Assembly (NCBI GenBank): GCA_019022495.1
Contig: JAFEKR010000038.1
Coordinates: 310,001-374,000 of the forward strand
Reading direction: 5' to 3'
Source: Epichloe hybrida
Taxonomy: Eukaryota; Ascomycota; Sordariomycetes; Hypocreales; Clavicipitaceae
DNA: 64,000 bases
Under the pieces are notes generated by a model. It was not told the DNA's origin, did not search any database, and saw only the letters and a list, made by a program, of their open reading frames with translations. The translations under genes and the position numbers were made by a program. How positions within the stretch are numbered: the stretch's first letter is position 1; each line of letters opens with the position of its first letter. This document shows positions 48,264 to 59,148 of the stretch, one piece after another.

Positions 48264-50288
48264 GTGTCGTTTTATGATGGGAGTTTGGGGTCTAGGTTGG
48301 CTATTACCAAAGTGGGCTGTATCAGTTTTGTACTCGTATCCTTTCTTCGTCACTTTTTTTCATGGACAAGCGTATATACCCTCTATACAAATTCCACAGG
48401 CAACGTATTGGCGTCACCATATACAGACAGGGACAATTCAACGAAGGGCATGGGACAGCCGCACGACGACATGAAATCACGGAATAATATGGGAGGTTGC
48501 TGCAGACCGTCTCATGCAGGCAACTGAAGCCTTTGCGTCTGGCCCGGAATCAACAAACAACACCTCGAGAACAACATCCGTGAGTCGGTGACAGCCGGCA
48601 CTGTGGCGTGGTATTATTCAACTGACTGACTGTCTGAGCAGCCCGTGGAATTCATATCGAACAAAAATTTCTTCAAAGGACTCCACACATTTCGTCATAG
48701 TGGTGATAAGCTTGATCAGGAGACCTGGTGCTACAACAACAAGATGAGGCTCATAATAACAGTCCCGCCCAATTTCGCTAGCATGAAATGAGAAGATGCT
48801 TTGCCTAGCGGGGCGGCGAGGCGAAGAGCTGAGGGAACCGGGGTTGCTGTGGTGCTTTGTGGGAACACGATCATGCCCGGCGCGCACTGGCTAGCTTTCT
48901 TGATATAGAATGGAGTGGAAAATCAAATAAGAAATATAAGATGACTTGCGAACTGGAGTACCGCAGAGTTGCTCCGTAGCATTAAATGAATGGCAGTCAG
49001 CGCGGCGTGTTGGCTGTTGTCGAGTTGTCGCACAACATCATTAATGCATAGCAGGTGAACCAAGATTCCTGGGCAGGCTTACAGGGAGGCATGTGAGTAT
49101 TACTTGATAACCGTGGACAAAGGCAGCGCAGCGCACGACAAAAAGTAAATAACAACGCATGAATCATGGCTCCGTACGGATTACGGGCGTGTCCTTTGTG
49201 CGTGTGACGCTTCGGTGTGTGTTTTTTTTTTTTTTTTTTTTTTTTTTTGAGAGGCTACAACTCAGACATGGCCAAACAACCAAGCAGGATTGGTTTCTGC
49301 CCAGCCACGATATGACGAGTGGAAGTCTGTTTGGGCCGCAGCTTCCTGTGAATGGTTGAGAGGCACATTGGCGGAAGGAAGGAAGGAAGTTGTCGAGTTG
49401 GCCTGGCCTCCTCCCGCGCGTTTTGTTGTCGCCCAAAACAAAAACAAGGGCCAGCCAGACCACTGAGACCAGACATCATCGTGCCACTGAACCGGACGCA
49501 CACGCGGCTCCACCGATGGCCCAGCCCGCTGGCGCCCGTCCGGACACCTCATTAATACAATAATGCCTCTTTCCATGGCCGCTCGCTGGCTGGCTCCTGT
49601 CTTTGATTGCAGAAGGCTGGGGTGATGTGAGACAGCGCGAAAGAGCGTGAGGCCATTCTCTGAAGTACTAATATCACGGTCATGACCATCGGCAAGACGT
49701 GCCCCATGCCATGTTTGTCTTTGGTATCCCACAGAATTTTCACCTCTCTTGTTGCAAGTTGCTTTTTGTTTGTTTTGTTATGTAGTCTGGCCTGGCCGTA
49801 AAGAATCAAATGGCGGTCTCTGGTTGGTTCGTCGAAGCCACAGATGCCGCTCTTGTTGAGCCACAAGCACAGCCAGGCCCCCACTTTCAAGTCAGTCTCT
49901 TCCTGTTGCGTTGTTGTGAGGGAGCGCGCGGTTGACGTTTGAGCCATCGCCCAAACGCCCCAGTGCCAGTGCCAGTGCCAGTGCCAGTGCCAGTGCCAGT
50001 CCGCCGGACACGGATCAGGCAGGCAGGACTCAGCGCAGCGCACGCCGGCGGCCAGTTGATCAGACTCAAAAGGGTCCCCCCCAAACAGCCCAGCGGCCAA
50101 AAACCTGCCAAATCCTCGTGCATCCACAATCAAAATATAAACACCCACCCCCTCATCTCGTCCCTTCAACGCCTTATCTACAGATCCCCCGAACTCGTTT
50201 CTCTCGCTCTTCTCTCACATTATCTCTTTTGACCTTTTTTCTCAATCTCCTCGAAAACTTTCATCATCCACATCTCTCTATCCGCAAA
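48264..50288. other. Intergenic region upstream of the 14-3-3 gene
   Basis: A 2-kb region with no supported gene. It contains a run of about 27 T at 49,222-49,248, GGAAGGAAGGAAGG at 49,375, and a CAGTGC hexamer repeat near 49,961-50,000 about 290 bp before the 14-3-3 start. The pyrimidine-rich stretch at 50,170-50,280 is probably 5' UTR or core promoter. Confidence 0.6.
49961..50000 (+). repeat. CAGTGC hexamer repeat, about 6-7 units
   Basis: A perfect short tandem repeat upstream of the 14-3-3 gene. It creates artificial His-Trp and Ser-Ala or Pro-Val repeat open frames in several frames. Confidence 0.9.
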
Positions 50289-51730
50289 ATGACCACTGAG
50301 GTATGTCTCTCACTAACCCGCTGCAACCCCCTCCTTTATCTCCTCCCCAGCACCCTCCGCCGTTGCCGCCGCAGATCGTGTATTGCCTCAACCTGCCGGC
50401 AATGGCCCTTGCGCAAGTCTCTAGCCGCGTCTATGTGCTGGTGCCATGTCCACCTCGTCAGGGAGTAGGAACTTGCAGCACGCACGTTCTGCTCCTGGAC
50501 GCTGGTGACATCTCCCGAACCCCCTCATTTTGGCGCCGCCACTTGGTTCCTTCAAAAGACAACAAATACGTCTGATGCTAATCATGATTCTCTCTGTAGC
50601 GTGACAGGTTCGTCGTTTTCCGACTTGGTTCAGCATCTCCTCGAGATTCTTTCTTCCACCTGTCAGACCACGACGTCTTTCAAAAAACTGACATTTTTTC
50701 GATGCACAATATAGCAAGACCTTCCTCGCCCGCCTTTGCGAGCAGGCTGAGCGATACGATGAGATGGTCACTTACATGAAGGAGGTTGCCAAGATCGGTG
50801 GTGAACTCACCGTCGACGAGCGCAACCTGCTCAGCGTTGCCTACAAGAACGTCGTTGGTACTAGACGTGCCTCCTGGCGCATCATCTCCTCCATCGAGCA
50901 GAAGGAGGAGTCCAAGGGTTCCGACAAGCACGTCTCCACCATCAAAGAATACCGAACCAAAATCGAGCTCGAGTTGGAGAAGGTTTGCGAGGATGTTTTG
51001 AACGTCCTTGACGAGTCTCTTATCCCCAACGCTGCCTCCGGCGAGTCCAAGGTCTTCTACCACAAGATGTGCGTTCAGGGTCGAACCCCCCTTTCGACCT
51101 GCCCAATTCTGATATCAGTGGCTGACATATTTTTATAGGAAGGGTGACTACCACCGATATCTCGCCGAGTTCGCGTCTGGCGAGAAGCGCAAGGGTGCCG
51201 CCACCGCTGCCCACGAGGCTTACAAGGTTAGTAGATTGTTACATCAGAAGGATTGTCATAAGACGGCTTGTCTCTCACGGCCGACGCAACTTCTCCAAGC
51301 TTTTCCGGCCCAATTTTTTTTTTTTTTTTGTCATGGAGACTAATACCCATCCCCTTTTTAGAATGCCACCGATGTTGCTCAGACTGACCTCACCCCTACC
51401 CACCCCATCCGCCTGGGTCTTGCTCTGAACTTCTCTGTCTTCTACTACGAGATTTTGAACTCACCCGATCGTGCTTGCCACCTTGCCAAACAGGCTTTTG
51501 ACGACGCCATTGCTGAGCTCGACTCGCTCTCCGAGGAATCTTACCGTGACAGCACTCTCATCATGCAGTTGCTTCGCGACAACCTGACGCTGTGGACCTC
51601 ATCCGACACCGCCGACGCTGATGGCGCTGCCGATTCCAAAAAGGAGGAGGGTGAGGCCGCTGCCTCCACCGCCGATAAGCCCGCCGAGGAAGCCAAGTCT
51701 GAAGAGCCCGCTGCTGAGGCCACCAACTAA
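50289..51730 (+). CDS. BMH1: 14-3-3 protein
   Basis: A phosphoserine/threonine-binding dimeric adaptor. Five exons: 50,289-50,300 (MTTE), 50,600-50,607 (8 nt, CGTGACAG), 50,715-51,068, 51,139-51,226 and 51,362-51,730, total 276 residues. The microexon is needed to make [24 protein letters not shown] continuous and in frame, with GTAG-CGTGACAG-GTTCGT signals on both sides. Family signatures are present: [51 protein letters not shown] and [20 protein letters not shown]. The variable C-terminal tail is acidic and Ala/Glu-rich, as in fungal members. The first intron (299 nt) is long for this genome. Confidence 0.95.
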
Positions 51731-53281
51731 ATCTTTTTTCCACATCCTCCGATATCATGAGCATTTCGGCGAACTGGTACCGAAATGCGATGTTTGGGCC
51801 GGCTCGCTCCTTGCGCTTGTTAAAATTCCTATACTCTATGCGCACGAGTAGCTGGATCGTGTTTTTAGGGCTGGCAGGCGGGTGATATTGCGCCGGTGCG
51901 CAGATGCGTTGGTTTTTAGTCTCTGTTTTTGTCGCTTTTTATTATCGTAACGGCAACCGGGGAGAAGGGGTCATGGCGGTCATCTTTTGATGGACTAGGG
52001 AGAATGGAAACTGCTATGTCACACGAGTTGGTTGCATGCGTCTTTTTGTTCTGTCATACCCTACGTTTTGGGCCAAAAGGCTGGATGTTTTGCAAAATGC
52101 CCTCTATCCCCCACTCCTGTTCTGAAGGAAAGGGAGAAAGGATAGTCGGGTACTTTTCAAACATCTTCGCCTTTACCGGGTAGCTTGTTATGGCGAATGA
52201 CTCCCTTCCCACCAAGAAATAGTCTTGCCCTGGTGTTCTTACCTTTTTACATTATATTTTTTGTCATGGTTGTCCGAGACTCCCGATTTTCACTCAATCG
52301 GGCCATGCTAATGTCTCTCATCTTGTCTCTGTTGTTCGTTTGCGGTCTCCTTTTCTCAAATGCTCCTCTCTCAAATCTGATGGCTTGCTCTGGCCCTATT
52401 TTCCTCATCACTGGCTTCGTCTCTCCGGAGAGGAGGAATTTTTGGGCCTTGGCATCACCCTCCACCCCTCCTTTCCCCCGTTTCCCCTCCTAAAATTTTT
52501 CAAAATCCTTGACAAAATCGCCTTGCACTTGTTCTCCATGACCTATGATGAGTTGAGACGTGAAAGGGGGTTTTACTTGCCCTCTTTTTTACTTTTCTTC
52601 ACGCGTTTCTACTGGGAGAAGAAGATGGAATTCACCTCGTGGACATGGTTACTCGTTCTGGGCATCACGTTCAGAGCAGAACATGGACTATAGGGAGGAG
52701 CTACGTGAGGATGACGCTGGTTCATGGCGACGGTCCGATCGTTCCTTGGGACGGACGGGATTCACGTCGAGTAGCTTAGTACTGGGTTTCGTGCTTGGGC
52801 CTGGCTGTGTGGAAATTTTCTAGGTCATGGATAGTGGAACATGGCTTTTGAAAAGAAGACTTTTGTCGTGCCGGTGTGTGAACAGTGACCGTGATGAATT
52901 GGACATGTGGTTGGGGTGCTGTGGGAATCGATTTGAAGACGAGTTGCGGAGTCACGCCCTTGATGTGTTCATAATGCTTCATATGTAGGGTGGGAAGTGA
53001 GATTGTATACATTATGTATATGAAAGGGGGTGGGGGTGTATATAGACGAGAAAGCAGGCCAAATGCTCCGGATAGATCAACGCCAATAATGGAATATAAA
53101 AATAACATGAAGTAAGAAAATGCCCTTACGTCAGGTCAGATGCTGTTCGTTCCGCTTTCATCCATCCATACCTAATTATTTCTGTTCTTGTTCAAATCGC
53201 ATACGCATGGCTCTCCTGCTCGCCATGAGGGGGTCGTCGCTACTCGTTTGTTCGTTCGAGCAAAGGGGGTATCGTATCGTT
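51731..53281. other. Intergenic region downstream of the 14-3-3 gene
   Basis: A 1.55-kb region with no supported gene. It is T-rich on the plus strand, with several open frames rich in Phe and Leu that look like chance reading of pyrimidine tracts. Confidence 0.55.
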
Positions 53282-53791
53282 TCATGGTATTTCTTCCCGT
53301 TGTCCAACCCACGCCGTTGCAGCTTGTTGTTGGTCCAGCAATCGAGCAGCCCTTTTCAGGCGCTCCTGCTTCTCTTTCAAGCCCCCGCGGGCAAGATCAG
53401 CCTTGCCGTCGCTACTGTCTTCCTCCAGATCTACAACATGCTCGTGAGCAGCAGTTGCGCCTCGCGCATCGACTGGCGGCGGCGCGCGATACATGGCCGT
53501 TCTCGTAGTTGGTTCGCGCTGAAACGTTCCGTCTTGCATGCCTCCGAAACGGCCTCCGGACAGGCGCCGGGCAAGGCGTCGCCAGAACCGCCGCCCACGG
53601 GCCATGGCATCACTGCTCCGAGCCTGGGACCAAGAATACTCGGCTGACGAGTGTGAGTCGGAGAGCGAGCAAGTGTTGCCGGTGGAACTGGCGGCCGAGG
53701 AAGCGGCGTCGTCCATGGCAGAGGCAACTTCAGACCGCCAGATCATGATGCGATTTTGTGTCGAGGCCGACATGTTACTTTGTGATGCCAT
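53282..53791 (-). CDS. Small basic hypothetical protein
   Basis: A 169-codon open frame starting MASQSNMSAST. I do not recognise the family. The N-terminal third is Ser/Ala-rich and acidic (SAMDDAASSAASSTG). The middle is a strongly basic stretch, RGRRFWRRLARRLSGGRFGG, followed by MQDGTFQREPTTRTAMYRAP. The C terminus has a charged, possibly helical segment LKEKQERLKRAARLLDQQQ. The composition looks like real protein rather than random translation, and the opposite-strand frames are less convincing. There are no membrane segments or signal peptide. The frame is open for 40 more codons upstream, through a CA repeat, so the start at 53,791 is an inference. Confidence 0.55.
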   Translation of the reverse strand: MASQSNMSASTQNRIMIWRSEVASAMDDAASSAASSTGNTCSLSDSHSSAEYSWSQARSSDAMARGRRFWRRLARRLSGGRFGGMQDGTFQREPTTRTAMYRAPPPVDARGATAAHEHVVDLEEDSSDGKADLARGGLKEKQERLKRAARLLDQQQAATAWVGQREEIP

Positions 53792-54782
53792 CCTTTTGAG
53801 GTCTGCGCAAGTTCCAACGAAAGAGGTTGCTCTATGGTCGTCACACACACACACACACACCCTCCCTCCCCCAGCAGCAGGATATAATGATATCGACCAA
53901 CGCTCGCGCAAGTTTGATCACGAGCGTTCTCGGGGATTCTTAGTTCGGTCGTGCCAGATGCTGTAGAGCAGTGCCGCCAATGTGGATGGGAGTACTCCGT
54001 AAGTGAGTCGAAATGCTCCGCCTCTCAGACGGTACGGAGTAGAGCGCGATGGTTCTCGATCCGGGTGTCGCGACATGCGGGTGGGCGTCGTCGACTTTAA
54101 AGGTCGGCCGTTGTCCTGCCTTGCCTTGCCTTGCCTTGCCTTGCCTTGCCTTGTCTTGCCTGCCTGCCTGCTGCAGAGCTCAAAAGCAGTTGGTTGAGGA
54201 ACGCCCCAGCGCGTTGTCGTTCGCTCCGGCAAAGCAAAAAGGTGGGCGAGCCGTGATTGGCGGGAATGGGTGGGAATGGGTGGAATGGTGGTGGAATGGG
54301 GGTGGCTGCGACGACGGGACTGGTTCGGACTCGTGATAGGCCCGACTGGTTTGGTGGCTGATGGCTGACGCAGTGATGTCGCTCCGCTCCTCCTGCAGCC
54401 ACCCACAAGCAAGCACACATGCAGATGGTGGCGGGGGTCGATAACCAAAACCATCCATGTACTCCGTACGGATCCGGTCATGGAGCGTCATGGAGTAGTC
54501 CGTAGTCCGTACTCCGTAAACAACGCCTTGTTCTCTGGCGAGAGGATTTACTTCATCGTGCGCAAATGCACGGCCGTGCACGGATTGCTTGTGAAATCTA
54601 ATGCACCATGCTGATTATTTTTGTAAGAGACATTTTGTAGGAGACATCTGCAGCTGAGCCGATCACCGAGTCACTCGTGGTCAAGGTAATGAATGCCCCA
54701 TTAGGAGTTGGTTCATGTATGTTGGAGGCATAAAGACCTAGCTGCTGGCCACGGCATGCCGAAAATCAAAACCAATCGTCTC
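53792..54782. other. Intergenic region with dense short repeats and TACTCCGTA motifs
   Basis: A 990-bp region that holds a CA microsatellite at about 53,840-53,860, a TTGCC pentamer array at about 54,117-54,160, GGGAATGGGTGG repeats near 54,265, and four copies of TACTCCGTA or its complement (53,993, 54,033, 54,460, 54,510). No gene is supported. Confidence 0.65.
54117..54160 (+). repeat. TTGCC pentamer array
   Basis: Seven to eight tandem TTGCC units followed by TGCC tetramers. It lies between the hypothetical gene and the 3' end of the synaptojanin-like gene. Confidence 0.9.
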
Positions 54783-57700
54783 TCATCTTCGTGAACTGGG
54801 CTGCAGGGCTTCCCACCCGCCCATGCCCTCACCGCCGTCATTGATGAGCGAGTCCAACAACAGGTCTACGGATGCAGACGACGAGGCAGGGGCTGCAGCA
54901 CCAGCACCACCCTGGCTGTGGCGGCCTGCAAGTGGACGATGAATCTCGTTTGCCGACACCGCTGATGCCCTGGCACCTCCGCTTTGTCCGCCGCCGGTAG
55001 CATTGTTGGAAGAAGTTCCATGTTTGTCAGTCGTCGTCGACGGCGACGATTGCTGCTGCCGCTGCTGCTGCTGCTGCTGCTGTGCAACCGCAACAGCTTT
55101 TCTGGCCATTGATGCGTGAACGCTCGCTTGAGATGCACCCGACGCCGAATGCACAGCGAGAGGCGGCAGCGACGTGGCATCATCACCCCTCGTGGAGTTG
55201 CTCATCGTCGGTCCCGTTGCTGTCTTGGAGAGTGGTGGTCCTGCAGCAAGGTGTGCTGGCTTCTTGCCCACAGGAGGCGGCGATTTGCTACTTTTACTTG
55301 TGAGCTGCTGTGACAGTTGTGATAGCTGTGACGCAGTAGACTTGGCTCCTGCAGTGGACCGTGGCGGCGTCGTTGGTAGAGACGGCAGGGTTCGCGCTCG
55401 ATCTAGACCGGCCCCAGAAAACGACGACGACCCTGATGTGTTTGGTCTGTAATTGTTTGTTTGTCTTCGAGGAGGAGGAGGGGGGGGAGGAGGTGGTGGT
55501 GGTGTATCCGAGTGACTCTTGATACTGTCTTCATCATCTACTCTCAACCCACCTACCTGGGCTGGTAGTGTAGACGCATCGTGGGCCGGCGGCAGCTGCC
55601 TTCTCGGAACTTGAACTTGGCCCTGCCCGGAAGCAAGCGCAGTGGGAAGCGACACCTTCTCGTAGGGTGAGCTCGACAAGCTCGAGGGCCCAGGCGATGA
55701 CCTCGGCACTGAAACCCAGTCGGACTCATCAGTCTGGCCAAATGGGTTTGACGGCCGATGCGGATTCAACCCCATTGGAAGACCATCTCGCCCGTTGGGC
55801 ACCATCACCTGTGCTCGCGCAGGCTGCCTGTTATCGAGCCACCATTTTTGTCGGTCAGAACTGGCTGGTGGCAGGCCGGGCTCTATCGAGTCATAACCAA
55901 TCAAGTCCTCATCGTCTGATTCCTCGCCCTCGCCAACATGGGCCGTTTGATCTCCCACGTCTGCCTTGCGTCGCCGGTACAGCTCTCGACTGATATTCTC
56001 GCGCGTCTCCTCATCGACAATGTTGACTCTGCACTCAAAAGTGGCATACACTGGACGATGATCCGAGAATTTGAGAGGCGCAGAGTCGTACGATAATTGT
56101 CGTAAATTTGAACCTTTTCTGAGGATGCGATCCGTCCATGCTGGGATTCTTGCCTTTTCACTGCGACATCCTTGTCAACTAACACTGAGCTGTTGTTGTT
56201 TTTTTTCCCCTCTTCCTTTTTTAAAAAAAAATGAAAAAATACATCACAGATCGCATCGTGCGTAGTCAATGTTGAGGGGACAAAAGTAAACTTACGAGCT
56301 ATCGTAGTTGTCGGTCCCCACATCAAATTTATAAGTAGGCATAAATCCTATCCGAGCTTCAGAGTAGAATGGGAACGCCAGACCCGCAACCATCTGCAAG
56401 TTGAGCTGGTCATTTTCATAAAGCGATGCCAGGTCTCTCTTCTTAACCAGCGCCCTGGCTTCTTCGAGGCCCAGCCCGATCCGGTAGTTGAAATCACCCA
56501 TCCATATAACGGCATCTGCCAATGTCAGTACGTTGTTGGCCTCTTGCCCCGTGGGTGGCTGCCAGCTGCCCCGTGGGTGGCTGAACAGGAAACTGTGGGA
56601 ATATCCGTTCTTACCGTGATCTTCGATGCCTCTATTCCGCTGAAACCGCAACCCATGATGAATGGTGGCGTAGTCCCTATTTCTTTCGTCGTAGTTCGAA
56701 AACCCCGCCGCCAAGTGCGCCGTCACGAAGCAGATATGTGTGTTTGCATAGTCGAATCGAATAGCCACGGCTCCCTTGTTCCCAGCCATGCCTGAGAGAC
56801 CCGTTTTCTTCGCGCTCCCTTCCACGTTTTTTATCTTGTTTAGTCGTGACGTCTTGACAAAGATGCACAGGGCGGCGCCGACGAGCTGCCCGCTCCGCAG
56901 GAGGACGTATCGCTCGCCGCCCAGGCTCGCTTGCCGTTGATTGAGGGCCCGCTTCACGGCCCCTTCCCACAGGTGTTTCCTCGAAGGATCACTATTCATA
57001 ATCTGCTGCGGACTCAGTTCGACGATTTCTTGGAAGGCGACGACGTAGATGTCCGGTTGCTCCAGGCTGCCTGCAGGCCCGAACAGCCACGGTGATAGGT
57101 CGTGGCCGATGCCTTCTGTTCGGCCATTTAGGTTAAAGGTGCCGGTCCAGATGGTGATTTTTTCCGAGCATGTGTACTCGTCGCTCCGTTTGGCCAGCTC
57201 CATGGAAACAAAATCGCTGATGGGATCGAACAGGTGCACCGGAGCCTGCTGGATCAGTCTGCCAAGTAGCATATCGATCGTGACCTGCCTGGACGGATCG
57301 ATAAAGTTGTTGTGGTAGATGCGCTGCACTGACTTTCGCATATCAGCCATGGCACCCGCCAGCGACATCTTCCCGTGGCGTGTAAAGGAGGTTTTGAGCG
57401 CGCCGGTCCCGGCATAGATCTTGGATAAGGAATCGCCATTGTCCGCCCAGAGACTCGAATGCCTCATCCAGAAGTCGGACGCCGCATAGTCGCTTTTGTG
57501 AGCGAGGAACGTCTCGACGGCCATTTGCGAAATAAGTGTCTGGATGAGGTTCGTTCGATCCAAGCAGTCTAGGCAGTTGGTGCGGAAAACACCATCTTGC
57601 TGCAGGACGACAACCATTCGTTTGCGGTCAGTACCAGTAGCCATGTCCGATGAGTCGTCGGTCTCCTCGGCCAGAAAGTACGCAAACCCATTTGTAGAAC

Positions 57701-59148
57701 CTTCGATATATCGTCGAATGTCCTTGGCCGCCTCGTACCCGGCCGGACCTTTCGTCTCAGCGTGAAAGTCATAGTGGGTAGCTCGGAGCAAAGCATGCTC
57801 GGCGGAACCGCTACTGGATTGACTGTATGGACAGCGCTGGATGGCATGGCGGTACAAGTCGCTCAGCTCTACTTCAGCGGGTTTCGTGTCGCTGAGAAGG
57901 TTGATGACGTGGACGGCACCGTATATCTGCTCCAGATCCTCAATATGCTTGTTGAAGGCGAGTTGCGTTCCTTCCTTGGATCGAGTAATGGTAATTTTCT
58001 GCCGGCCTGGAAGTAGGTCGGCAGCTTGTTCCCAAAAGACGGGGACGGAACCGCGGACTTGCACATAGGAGAACAAGGTGCCTGCTGGACTGCAGAATAT
58101 AGTTTCCGTCTCTACAAAGTTGGCGACATGGCCATCGTCATCAATGCCTCGAGAATTGAACCGGGTTCCTGCCCGGCGGCACGAGAGTCGCGATATCAGG
58201 CTGAGATAGGAGGGCATTCCGTTCTTTGACTGCCGAATGGGCGATGCGCTCTGGGGAATGGTCATGGTCTTGCAGAATCCTCGCGTGGCGGATGTAAATA
58301 TGCGGGAAGAGTCTAGTGCTTCTCTTTCTTGGGGCATGAGGCGAGATCGGAACTCAACCAGCGGACGAATCATGAAGGAGTTCCATAGATACGTATCATC
58401 AAAGTTGTCGATGTCGAACGAGTTGGAGTTGATGGACCTATAGTAGAACATGAGCACGACGCCAGGACTTTGAGGAGTTATGACATGCAGAAACTGACCG
58501 GTCCTGCAACCTGTTGGTCAAGTCAAAGTCGGTACTGTAGTAGAATGACCCATTGCTGAGAAGCTTTCGCAGCTCGTGGCACGGGTGCTCCATGGACACG
58601 TCCCGTCGACCGAGGCTCTGCCCGTATCCCGATTGAGTGCTCCATGTCGGATTGACTTCCGATACATCGGGCTCAACGGACTCCAGAGGTACAACATCAT
58701 CGTAATCTGCGCTACTCAGACAGTAAAAATCGACGGTGCAAATTTTCTCGACCGTCTCGCCAGGTCGAATAGTGGCTGCCCGAACAGCTCGGGTGATGAC
58801 AGACAAGAAGACTTCGCCGTTCGCAGACATGAGCCCCAGCGTCCCGTACACAGGCCGCAGCGTCAAGGGTCTAAAGTCTTTGAGAAGCTGTCTCGATATA
58901 GGGGAGAATTCAACCATGCACTTTGCTGACTGCGAGTCGGCGCCGCCGCGAGACTTGACAGAATGCAGAGAGGTGACGGATCCATTGTGAGGGGTATCGC
59001 TGTTGGCCGCGGAGCTGTACCGGAGGATGAGAGCATGCGAGGACGATACAATGGCGATGGAGCGATGAGGATGGTCTCTTATGTAGAGCTCGCTCGATTT
59101 CTCCGGGGCGGGAGCCTGCGCGGCCCACGAGCCTTGAGGGTATTCCAT
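54783..59148 (-). CDS. Synaptojanin-type polyphosphoinositide phosphatase (SAC + 5-phosphatase)
   Basis: Dephosphorylates phosphoinositides at membranes and supports endocytosis and trafficking, like yeast Inp51-53. Three exons: 59,148-58,499, 58,437-56,296 and 56,160-54,783, total 1,389 residues. The N-terminal SAC domain starts near YIRDHPHRSIAIVSSSH and contains the CX5R site NCLDCLDRTN (about residue 507), with the catalytic Cys and Arg present. The inositol 5-phosphatase domain begins near residue 645 (WTGTFNLNGR) and includes AGNKGAVAIR, WMGDFNYRIGL, ARIPAWTDR and FSDHRPVYA. The last two motifs appear only after removing the 135-nt intron. The tail (about 980-1,389) is low-complexity, with an 11-Pro run near 1,158, a Gln-rich run near 1,293 and an NPF-like motif (SNPFG), suited to binding EH or SH3 adaptors. 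Both catalytic centres look intact. Confidence 0.93.

Noticed and set aside
48618..48887. 89-codon minus-strand open frame between lipase and 14-3-3
   Set aside because: The C-terminal half looks somewhat protein-like, but it is short and has no recognisable family or splice partner.
49552..50169. 205-codon minus-strand open frame with His-Trp repeats
   Set aside because: The repeats are a translation of the CAGTGC hexamer array. The frame also overlaps the 5' region of the 14-3-3 gene and has no recognisable domain.
53120..53647. Plus-strand open frame opposite the small basic hypothetical protein
   Set aside because: It overlaps the minus-strand frame, and its composition is less protein-like. 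Only one of the two is likely to be real.
54783..56051. Proline/glutamine-rich frame as a separate gene
   Set aside because: A 135-nt intron joins it in frame to the 5-phosphatase domain and restores the PAWTDR and SDHRP motifs.
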